Program-made: the position numbers and the translations under genes
The notes under the pieces: generated by a model
What the model saw: the letters and a program-made list of their open reading frames with translations, nothing else
Databases searched by the model: none
What the model was told of the DNA's origin: nothing
Shown: one piece after another, positions 11,740 through 18,334 of the stretch
Position numbering within the stretch: position 1 is the first letter of the stretch
Layout of the letters: every line of letters begins with the position of its first letter
Assembly: GCA_934351445.1 (NCBI GenBank)
Contig: CAKRIZ010000005.1
Location: forward strand, 16,422 to 80,421
Origin: an uncultured Eubacterium sp.
Lineage (GTDB): Bacteria > Bacillota > Clostridia > Lachnospirales > Lachnospiraceae
Direction: 5' to 3'
Length of the DNA stretch: 64,000 nucleotides

Positions 11740-14697
11740 TTAGTTATTACCTAAAGCAGCAGTACGCTGTGTTTCAAGACCGGAATACAATGGAGTACTA
11801 CGGTTAGGATTCTTATTTTCTTTATCTACTAAGTATTCAGTATATCCGTTTACAGAAGTGCCAACATATGCCTTAGCATCACCACCTACTGTGATCTTGA
11901 TATCCTTGGTTACAGTACCACCCTTAGAAGCGGAGATGGTCAGTAAGAATGTGTCGCCACACTCAGCCCCTCTGATTACAGCATCACTAGTATCATTCTT
12001 TTCAACTGTGAAGTTGTTATCAGCGTAGCGGTCAGCATTTTCTTTTACATCAGTGATCTTATAAGCATAAGAGCAGCTGCCGCTGATGTCTACACCATAC
12101 TGATCCAATACTTTCCATTTATTCGTAATAGAGTATGTCTTGCCATATACCTTTAAATCATCGTGACTTAATAATCCTCCAGGCTGAGCCAGACCTAAAA
12201 TCTGTGTCAGGACAGGGGTTACGGTATAAGCATCTCCTGCGCAGATTGTCGTTGCAGCCGGAGCAGCATCTGAGATAGCAACCTTCTTAGTTGCGGTATT
12301 TACAATAGCAGAATCCGTTACTTCGATTGCAGTTCCAGAAGCTTTGTACACAGTTACCTTTAAGGTATCTTCTGCAAGCTTACGTGAGAACTGTGCGCTG
12401 TTTACATCGTACAGATCACTTGCTTTTAATGCACCGGTAGATACAGCGACAGAGTCGATAACGTTCTTTCCGATTGCACCGGTAGATACAACATCACCAT
12501 TGAGCTCTGTACCGATCTTCTTGCCAGAAACGGTGTAGAATGCTTTCGGTACATCGACAGTCACGCCATTGAATTTACCGGTAACTTTTACTTCCTGATA
12601 GTAACTATTGCCGCCTTTAGTATCAGCAGTTACATCACTTGTACCGGTTGCACCGATTGATGATGTAGTGCCTAAAACCGTTGTGGGATCACCGACTAAA
12701 TCTGCAGCTTTTTTATCAGCAGCAGCAGCGTTTGCAAAGTTAGTGAGACCTGTGTTTACATAGAATGTGTTCAAATCCTTGATTTCAAATCCGTTCACAC
12801 GATCAATGTTAACACCCTTGAAGGTCAGGTTCTTCACAGGGCTGATATTACTGTACTTGTCATCTCCAGAATCAGTCTTTTTGATTTTCTCAATAGAGAA
12901 CTTCAGTGTCTGGTCAGCACATACAGTGAATCCAGCTTTTGAAGTGATCTGGAATGCAGCGCCAGTTGCAAACTGTGCACCAGTTTTAACACCGATGTGT
13001 TTGATGCCGGCACCTGTGATAGTATCATATCCATTTGTTGAATCTACATCTGTATCTTCGAGGTTGGCAGCGTCGCCCTTGAACTCGACAGCAACACCGA
13101 CTTTCATGTCGTTAAATTCGCTGCTGCTTAATCCAGAGGTATTTACATAGTTGAAGAATCCATTATCATAAACAACACCTTTGTTTGCATTTGCAGTATT
13201 ATCATCGACTATACTGGGTGTTTCAATTACGCGACCATACTGATCAATGAAAGTAAAGCTTGACAGGGAAATCTTCTCTGCTGATCTCTGAACATATACA
13301 GAATCAACGTCTACAGACTTGATTGCAACCGGCATAGCCTTGTCGGTAACGTAGATCATCTCATTAGATGTCTCGCCGCCTACGACAACAGATGTCAGGG
13401 AGACAGGTCTGTCAATACCGTCTTCGGAGTTGGAATTCCAACCAGCCTGAGGATCTGTATTATCTATCCATTTCAGAATAGCGGTTCCATCGTTATTTTC
13501 GTATAAGAAAAATGTTCCAGTAGAAGCATTTAACTGAAGTTTGTTAAAATCGGACTGGCTTGCTAAGGTTACAAAGTTTTTGATTTCTTTTCCTTCCTGA
13601 TCCAGTGCAGTGAAAGGAATGACGGCGCTTTCGCCATCTGCGATAACGCTGGTGGGCTGGTTTAATGTGAAGCTCTTTAAGATCTGGTTGTTTCCAACAG
13701 TTACGTTAAAGTTAGTCTTTTTACCAGTTTTATTTGCAATAGCTGTGATATTAACCTCGCCACCCTTATTTACATCAATACCGGGCACAAGATATGCGGC
13801 ACAATATTCTTCACCACCTAAAGTAAGAACATCCTCGCCATTTTTGGTGATTTCTTTTAATACGAGAATGTTGTCTGATACAAAAGTAACCTCTGCACCA
13901 TCAGCCTTGGTCATATATTTGTCAGCTTTCATCTTATTTCCGTTCTGATCCAGAACTGAATATACAAGATAATAAGCTTTACTCTTGAATCCTGCCGGAA
14001 GAGATTTCAGGACCTCAGAAGTTCCCTTCTTTACAAATCCCTTTACTTCAACCGTGTCTAATGCCTGTTTGGCACCAACGGTTAATGTTTCGGAAATGGA
14101 AATACCTGTTTTATGAACACCAGTTACATAAATAGACTCACCATAAGTAAATGCTTTCTTATCAGTACGAACCAGAGTAAGCACACCGTTTGTCTTGTCG
14201 TTCTTCTTAACCTTGCAGGAAGTACTCCACTCAATGGTGGTAGAATTTCTCATTGACTCGCCATACTGATCTAATACATCATAGTATACCAAAGCGCCGG
14301 TTGCGTCATCAGCTTTGTGGTCGTTGGTGATATCTTCCTCTGCAGTTGTCAGAGCAACTTTGTTTAAGATTTTGATCTCTGTTACTTTCTGGCTGGTTAC
14401 TTCAGCAGTACCGGAAGCTTCCTCGGTAGTTGTTTTTACAGTAACCTTGTAAGTGCCATTGATCATGTTTGCAGTAGTCTTGATAACTAATGACTTGAAA
14501 TCTGCAGACCATGTTTCAGATGCAGTAGATACTTTGTCGCTTCCCTTTGTTACAGTAATAGCAGCACCAGAAGTCTCAACTGCGTTCTTGAAAGTTACAG
14601 TTAATTCGTTCACCTTTGTAGCAGTAACACTTTCGATTGCAAGTGAAGTATCTACAGTGGGCTCGTCTTTCTCGACAGCTTTGACTACTACTTTAGG
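11740..14697 (-). CDS. Surface-layer-like Ig-repeat cassette 1, no proper 5' end
   Basis: About 985 codons of Ig-like/S-layer-like repeats beginning PKVVVKAVEKDEPTVDTSLA. The first domain is SbsA-like (VTATKVNELTVTFKNAV...GTYKVTV); later repeats carry VLDQYG, VLDQNG, ALDQEG and IDQYG motifs typical of tandem bacterial Ig domains. No signal peptide, SLH domain or ribosome site is present. The frame stays open to an ATG at 14958, but that extra 87-codon stretch is antisense to the small gene at 14873-15010 and resembles no leader, so I end the homologous part at 14697. It ends with a stop and terminator. It is probably a silent cassette or 5'-truncated gene; expression would need fusion to an N-terminus. 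The family call is moderate, the lack of a 5' end is clear. Confidence 0.7.
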   Translation of the reverse strand, partial: PKVVVKAVEKDEPTVDTSLAIESVTATKVNELTVTFKNAVETSGAAITVTKGSDKVSTASETWSADFKSLVIKTTANMINGTYKVTVKTTTEEASGTAEVTSQKVTEIKILNKVALTTAEEDITNDHKADDATGALVYYDVLDQYGESMRNSTTIEWSTSCKVKKNDKTNGVLTLVRTDKKAFTYGESIYVTGVHKTGISISETLTVGAKQALDTVEVKGFVKKGTSEVLKSLPAGFKSKAYYLVYSVLDQNGNKMKADKYMTKADGAEVTFVSDNILVLKEITKNGEDVLTLGGEEYCAAYLVPGIDVNKGGEVNITAIANKTGKKTNFNVTVGNNQILKSFTLNQPTSVIADGESAVIPFTALDQEGKEIKNFVTLASQSDFNKLQLNASTGTFFLYENNDGTAILKWIDNTDPQAGWNSNSEDGIDRPVSLTSVVVGGETSNEMIYVTDKAMPVAIKSVDVDSVYVQRSAEKISLSSFTFIDQYGRVIETPSIVDDNTANANKGVVYDNGFFNYVNTSGLSSSEFNDMKVGVAVEFKGDAANLEDTDVDSTNGYDTITGAGIKHIGVKTGAQFATGAAFQITSKAGFTVCADQTLKFSIEKIKKTDSGDDKYSNISPVKNLTFKGVNIDRVNGFEIKDLNTFYVNTGLTNFANAAAADKKAADLVGDPTTVLGTTSSIGATGTSDVTADTKGGNSYYQEVKVTGKFNGVTVDVPKAFYTVSGKKIGTELNGDVVSTGAIGKNVIDSVAVSTGALKASDLYDVNSAQFSRKLAEDTLKVTVYKASGTAIEVTDSAIVNTATKKVAISDAAPAATTICAGDAYTVTPVLTQILGLAQPGGLLSHDDLKVYGKTYSITNKWKVLDQYGVDISGSCSYAYKITDVKENADRYADNNFTVEKNDTSDAVIRGAECGDTFLLTISASKGGTVTKDIKITVGGDAKAYVGTSVNGYTEYLVDKENKNPNRSTPLYSGLETQRTAALGNN
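14679..14696. repeat. Cassette junction sequence, copy 1
   Basis: CTTTGACTACTACTTTAG, reading KVVVK on the minus strand, is identical at 20971-20988 and has one change at 17741-17758. Similarity among the three cassettes' 5' flanks breaks down just beyond it. Confidence 0.8.
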
Positions 14698-14737
14698 TGT
14701 ATATATTTTCTTTTTATTGAAAATGTGTGAAAATCGA

Positions 14738-14766
14738 TTGTATGTTCGGGTGATATATGCTATAAA
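14738..14766 (+). promoter_or_regulatory. Promoter of small toxin gene, copy A
   Basis: TTGTAT (14738-14743), 17-base spacer, TATAAA (14761-14766). The same boxes with the same spacing are kept in copy B (17800-17828) although the spacer has changed. Confidence 0.65.
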
Positions 14767-14872
14767 TAAATCTACAAAGAGCATTATCAAACGGATAGCG
14801 GTTGGCTCCCAACCAATGATGAATTGGAACTTCCGGTACTTTTTGGAGGTGGTACATACGGGAAATACATGT

Positions 14873-15010
14873 ATGGAGGAGTCGCGCTTGATCGCGCTGG
14901 AGATCATCGGAATTACTGTCACTGTGATCAGTATTATCGTTACAGTGATCAGCATCATTCAGAATTTCAGGCATGAAAAAAGCAACCGCGCATCTGACCA
15001 AGATAAGTAG
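14873..15010 (+). CDS. Small hydrophobic peptide, type I toxin-like, copy A
   Basis: A 45-residue peptide: short charged start MEESRLIALE, one membrane helix of alternating Ile, Val and Thr (residues 11-29), and a basic tail NFRHEKSNR. Over the first 38 codons copy B differs by 12 synonymous and only 2 amino-acid changes, so the reading frame is real. A promoter, a roughly 100-base leader with the GGTTGGCTCCCAACC hairpin (about 14801) and a terminator overlapping the last codons surround it. GGAGGTGG (14845) is 20 bases from this ATG, so translation might begin earlier in frame (VVHTGNTC is also conserved). Such peptides in Firmicutes (TxpA, BsrG and holin-like toxins) depolarise membranes; that role is inferred. 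Confidence 0.65.
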   Translation: MEESRLIALEIIGITVTVISIIVTVISIIQNFRHEKSNRASDQDK

Positions 15011-15021
15011 GTTGCCTTTTT
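14976..15021. terminator. Bidirectional terminator of the toxin/antisense pair, copy A
   Basis: AAAAAAGCAACC and GGTTGCCTTTTT form a stem that overlaps the toxin's last codons. T runs follow in both directions, so it can end both the sense and the antisense RNA. Confidence 0.75.
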
Positions 15022-15072
15022 CTTTATAACTTGCTAACTGAGCCAGCCGTTGTTTCACGGTGATGCTCTTTG
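14976..15072 (-). ncRNA. Putative antisense antitoxin RNA, copy A
   Basis: A minus-strand promoter (15079-15107) points toward the toxin gene. Transcription from about 15072 would reach the shared terminator after roughly 95 bases, giving an RNA complementary to the 3' end of the toxin mRNA, as RatA is to txpA in Bacillus. The segment AACGGCTGGCTCAGTTAG is conserved in both copies. Ends are estimates. Confidence 0.6.
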
Positions 15073-15078
15073 TCTATT

Positions 15079-15107
15079 ATATTAGTCTCCCGACAGCCTT
15101 TTGTCAA
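15079..15107 (-). promoter_or_regulatory. Promoter of antisense RNA, copy A
   Basis: On the minus strand TTGACA (15107-15102), a 17-base spacer and TAATAT (15084-15079). The -35 box is perfect and stronger than the toxin promoter, as expected for an antitoxin RNA. Confidence 0.7.
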
Positions 15108-15127
15108 CTACTCCATATAAAGTTTTA

Positions 15128-15367
15128 TTATAAAACCACCTGCTCAGAGGTGATGATCTTGCAATTTTTCAGTATCGAATGATCGGAAATATGGATCTCA
15201 CCGACACCACGTGCGATGAGGATACAAAATCCTTTTAGGGTCACATCATCCCCGATGGAGATATGTGCATTCGGATGGCGGTAGATGACCGCAAATCCTT
15301 TGATTGATAAGTGTTTGCCGCAGTTGCAGCGGTTGAGGTGTAAAAATAGTTGGTATAAATAAGTCAT
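15128..15367 (-). pseudogene. Acyltransferase (hexapeptide-repeat) fragment
   Basis: A 79-codon frame starting MTYLYQLFLHLNRCNCGKHL and continuing with IKGFAVIYRHPNAHISIGDDVTLKGFCI, like the first coils of left-handed beta-helix acetyltransferases. It stops after KIITSEQVVL, whose last codons belong to the repeated toxin block rather than to the enzyme. Full enzymes are about 180-220 residues, so it was cut off when the block joined here. No ribosome site is seen. It is probably non-functional. Confidence 0.55.
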
Positions 15368-15380
15368 GTTTTATAGTTAT

Positions 15381-15408
15381 AACCGGGCTCCCTAAAGGGA
15401 GTCCGGTT
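15381..15408 (-). terminator. Hairpin after cassette 2
   Basis: AACCGGGCTCCC (15381-15392) and GGGAGTCCGGTT (15397-15408) form a 12-bp stem with loop TAAA, 30 bases after the cassette 2 stop. The T run on the minus strand is weak, so termination is likely but not certain. Confidence 0.5.
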
Positions 15409-15437
15409 ATGTTTCCTGTTAATCAACATCAATTTGA

Positions 15438-17759
15438 TTATGGAGTAGCAGTAACAGTAATCTTTCCTGAAACAGATCCGATTGTAATGGTTACTACATA
15501 GCTTCCAGCAGTAATGTTAGAGCCGTTAGCGCCAGCAGTCACTGTGGTAAGGTCTTTTCCAGTAATCGTAGCAACGCCAGCAGTGAAGTTTAATGTAATA
15601 TTGCCATCCGCATCTACAAGACTAGCAATATCGACAGCCTTACAGAAATCACCGGTTACATCCATGCCAGCAGCGTTTGTTACCTTGATGGTAGCAGTCT
15701 TGTAGCCTACATAGGTTGCAAGAGAACTGTCGGCATTGTCATTGGCTGTAATGGTTGTATCTGAGCCTGATTTTGCGATTGCAAAGTAAGCAGGAGCACC
15801 AGCGGGATTTATCTGAAGACCTGATTTGTTTCCTGTTACAGCAGCACCAGCTTTTGTAACGGTTACAGATGTAGCCCCTGAAAAGGCAGGAATCTCAACA
15901 GTAGCAATACCGTTTTCAAATGCAAGATCTTTGTTGTAAGTCTTTGTTCCAGTGGTGATGCTAACAGGTACAGTTGCCTTGTACTTGCTTAAGAATCCAG
16001 CTTGAGAATCCATAGCTTTTACAGTTACAGCAATCTTGTCACCACTTGTGTATACAGTCTTGTCTGTAGATACATCATAAGTAGTTGCATCTTTTGAAAT
16101 TACTACGTTATAAGTCTTTGAATCAACTTCTTCTCCGTCAGCATTTACAAGAACTAAGCGAACACTTCCACTCTTAAATGCTTCCGTGATCGTAGCTGTT
16201 GTAAGCTCAATTAAAGATACATCATCTGCAGAAGCGTTGTATGTTTGAGTAGTTAAAATACGACCAGGATCATCTGCATAGATGTATCCCTTGCCAGTAA
16301 TAGCACCATTGGTTGTAGCGTTTGTAATAGTCTGGGCAGAATTGTAGTTATCAAGTGCTTTTACCTTGATCTTGATCTTGTTACCGGCTACTACAACAGC
16401 ATCCGGAGCAGCTACTTCCTGAATGCTTGCTAATGCAGAGTTCTCACCAATGGTAATCTTACCGATGCTGGTAACAGTTGCATCTACAGTAGATACAAAG
16501 TTTACATTATAGGTCACACCAAGCGTAGAAGTGCTTGCATTAAATCCTGATGCACCAGCTTTGTATACAAGGTACTTTCCATCATCGGAGATGGTAGCAG
16601 TTACATTACCAAGACCTGCAACAACATTAAATAAGCCTGAATTGGAGATATCCAATTTAGCAATATCAGCTGCTTTCATAATATCGCCATACTGATCATA
16701 TACGACAACGTCAGCTTTTCCAATCGTATTTGTGGTAGTATAATTCTGCTTAGCAACTGTGATATCAGAGATCTCAAGTTTGGTTGCTTTTGAAGATTCA
16801 CCTACCTGAATCTCGATGGTAGCAGTCTTACCGGTTACATTGTTTACCGCAGTCAATGTAACTTTAGAAGCATAAGAACCTGTTGTAAAGAACAGTTTTC
16901 CATTTGCATCTACCTTCATGGTAGCAGGATTGATTGTATTGGTATTGCTTGATACAAACGTAATATTATTTACAGTTGCAGTAGAACCAAGAGCATTGGT
17001 CTTTGATAATAATACAGCTTTTCCTTCGGTATCGGTTGCTGTATATTTCAGACTGTATTTATTGCCCTGGTTTACATAAGCATGAGCATCACCTGCTAAA
17101 TCTACTTCGCCAAACTCAAAAGAATCCGTGTAGATATTATCAATTGTCAGATTAGCAGTCTTGATAACTGTGGGATCTGAGGTCAATGCGATTACAACTG
17201 CAATATCGTTGCCCAATGACATAGATGCAGCATTGGTGCTTAATGTAAAGTAAGGATTTGTAGTTGTTGAGTTCTTGCTAGGATTCATGTTTAATCCCTT
17301 TGTAAGGTTGGTAGCTGTGATAGTCATTCTGTTAGAAGAATAGTTCATAGCTTTGCCATACTGATCCAATACATTAAAGTATACCTTCTGATCAGTACCA
17401 AGGTTATTTCCTAAACCAACTTTTGTTGTAAGAACTTCGATGCTGGTAGCTTTTCTTGCAGATACAACACATGTAGCAGTGAAATCACCATAAGTTACAG
17501 TGTAAGTACCAGCTGCAAAAGCAGTCTTTCCTGTTAAAACAACAGAATCTTTAGCATCAGACCATTTAGCAGTTGCTTCTACAGCAACGCCTGCGCGGTC
17601 TAATTTTACTTCTTTTGTAGCATCAGCTACAGGTGCATCAAATTTTACCTCGATAGTATCAGCTGCGGTTGCTGTTACACTATCAATCTTAGTTGCGGTT
17701 TCTACAGTGGGTTCATCCGGTGTTACGGGTGTCTCGACAGCTTTGACAACTACTTTAGG
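15438..17759 (-). CDS. Surface-layer-like Ig-repeat cassette 2, no start codon
   Basis: An open frame of 773 residues beginning PKVVVKAVETPVTPDEPTVE, then an SbsA-like Ig domain (VTATAADTIEVKFDAPV...GTYTVTYGD), VLDQYGKAM, VYDQYGDIM and further Thr/Ala-rich Ig-like repeats, ending GSVSGKITVTATP. No ATG, GTG or TTG occurs in the first 130 codons; the first is a TTG at 17369 inside the conserved VLDQYG motif, and an in-frame TAG closes the frame at 17817-17819. So as it stands it cannot be translated in full. The frame is otherwise undamaged, which fits a preserved silent cassette better than a decaying pseudogene. Confidence 0.7.
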   Translation of the reverse strand, partial: PKVVVKAVETPVTPDEPTVETATKIDSVTATAADTIEVKFDAPVADATKEVKLDRAGVAVEATAKWSDAKDSVVLTGKTAFAAGTYTVTYGDFTATCVVSARKATSIEVLTTKVGLGNNLGTDQKVYFNVLDQYGKAMNYSSNRMTITATNLTKGLNMNPSKNSTTTNPYFTLSTNAASMSLGNDIAVVIALTSDPTVIKTANLTIDNIYTDSFEFGEVDLAGDAHAYVNQGNKYSLKYTATDTEGKAVLLSKTNALGSTATVNNITFVSSNTNTINPATMKVDANGKLFFTTGSYASKVTLTAVNNVTGKTATIEIQVGESSKATKLEISDITVAKQNYTTTNTIGKADVVVYDQYGDIMKAADIAKLDISNSGLFNVVAGLGNVTATISDDGKYLVYKAGASGFNASTSTLGVTYNVNFVSTVDATVTSIGKITIGENSALASIQEVAAPDAVVVAGNKIKIKVKALDNYNSAQTITNATTNGAITGKGYIYADDPGRILTTQTYNASADDVSLIELTTATITEAFKSGSVRLVLVNADGEEVDSKTYNVVISKDATTYDVSTDKTVYTSGDKIAVTVKAMDSQAGFLSKYKATVPVSITTGTKTYNKDLAFENGIATVEIPAFSGATSVTVTKAGAAVTGNKSGLQINPAGAPAYFAIAKSGSDTTITANDNADSSLATYVGYKTATIKVTNAAGMDVTGDFCKAVDIASLVDADGNITLNFTAGVATITGKDLTTVTAGANGSNITAGSYVVTITIGSVSGKITVTATP
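17741..17758. repeat. Cassette junction sequence, copy 2
   Basis: CTTTGACAACTACTTTAG, one base different from copies 1 and 3, at the same place in the reading frame (KVVVK). Confidence 0.75.
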
Positions 17760-17799
17760 TGTATATATTTTCTTTTTATTGAAAATATGTGAAAATCGA

Positions 17800-17828
17800 T
17801 TGTATGTTCGGTTGATCTATGATATAAA
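17800..17828 (+). promoter_or_regulatory. Promoter of small toxin gene, copy B
   Basis: TTGTAT (17800-17805), 17-base spacer, TATAAA (17823-17828), as in copy A. Confidence 0.65.
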
Positions 17829-17934
17829 AGAATGTACAGAGAGCATTACCAAACGGATAGCGGTTGGCTCCCAACCAATGATGAATTGGAACTTCCGGTA
17901 CTTTTAGGAGGTGGTACATACGGGAAATACGAGT

Positions 17935-18072
17935 ATGGAGGAGTCGCGCTTGATTGCGCTAGAGATCATCGGAATAGTGGTCACGGTAATCAGCATTATC
18001 GTTACAGTGATCAGTATCATCCAGAACTTTAGACACAAAAAAAGCAACCGCAATTCAGGCAAGAATGAGTAG
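17935..18072 (+). CDS. Small hydrophobic peptide, type I toxin-like, copy B
   Basis: 45 residues, MEESRLIALEIIGIVVTV... with the same membrane helix and a basic tail NFRHKKSNRNSGKNE. Compared with copy A the membrane part has one replacement (Thr to Val at 15) and many silent changes, while the tail after residue 38 varies freely. Upstream codons VVHTGNTS are also kept, so an earlier start is possible. The same leader hairpin, promoter and terminator are present. Confidence 0.65.
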   Translation: MEESRLIALEIIGIVVTVISIIVTVISIIQNFRHKKSNRNSGKNE

Positions 18073-18131
18073 GTTGCTTTTTTCGAAACTTACTAACTGA
18101 GCCAGCCGTTGTTGTACGGTAGTGCTCTTTG
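18036..18131 (-). ncRNA. Putative antisense antitoxin RNA, copy B
   Basis: Expected from the minus-strand promoter at 18138-18166 to the shared terminator, about 95 bases, complementary to the toxin mRNA 3' end. AACGGCTGGCTCAGTTAG is identical to copy A. Ends are estimates. Confidence 0.6.
18037..18083. terminator. Bidirectional terminator of the toxin/antisense pair, copy B
   Basis: AAAAAAAGCAACC and GGTTGCTTTTTT form the stem, with T runs on both strands. It overlaps the toxin's last codons. Confidence 0.75.
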
Positions 18132-18137
18132 TCTATT

Positions 18138-18166
18138 ATAATAGCGACCAGACACCTTTTTGTCAA
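18138..18166 (-). promoter_or_regulatory. Promoter of antisense RNA, copy B
   Basis: On the minus strand TTGACA (18166-18161), 17-base spacer, TATTAT (18143-18138). Box position and spacing match copy A although most spacer bases differ. Confidence 0.7.
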
Positions 18167-18246
18167 CTGCCCATATTCATTTTTATTATAAAATCACCTG
18201 TGTTGAGGTGATGTGTTTTCAAAATTAAGATGTTTGAATTATTTTT

Positions 18247-18273
18247 ATCCCTCCCGAAAGATTCGGGAGGGAT
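18247..18273. terminator. Strong hairpin after cassette 3
   Basis: ATCCCTCCCGAA (18247-18258) and TTCGGGAGGGAT (18262-18273) form a perfect 12-bp stem, 60 bases after the cassette 3 stop on the minus strand. No good T run follows on the minus side, so it may end or stabilise the RNA. Confidence 0.5.
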
Positions 18274-18334
18274 ATTTGGTGGTGATTGATGGTTGTTTAT
18301 ACATTACAATCAGTTGGTGATTGGTAATGTTATT

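Larger units (their letters stand above)
17760..18215. repeat. Toxin-antitoxin spacer block, copy B (copy A about 14698-15155)
   Basis: A roughly 455-base block with clear similarity to 14698-15155, beginning at the cassette junction and ending at a TTTTATTATAAAA stretch with a small CACCTG/GAGGTG hairpin. Each copy lies 5' of a minus-strand cassette and contains the toxin gene, its leader hairpin and the antisense promoter. The sequence beyond both ends is unrelated. Confidence 0.8.

Noticed and set aside
13610-13948. Plus-strand hydrophobic frames inside the cassettes (for example 112 codons here)
   Set aside because: They arise from the reverse complement of Thr/Lys/Val-rich repeats; no ribosome sites and no conservation among cassettes.
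14714-14958. N-terminal extension of cassette 1 back to ATG 14958
   Set aside because: It is antisense to the small toxin-like gene, lacks a ribosome site and is not preserved in cassette 2, where a TAG breaks it.
14453-15010. A 185-codon plus-strand open frame across the end of cassette 1
   Set aside because: Only its last 45 codons are conserved with copy B and preceded by a promoter; the rest is antisense to the Ig-like cassette and has no ribosome site.
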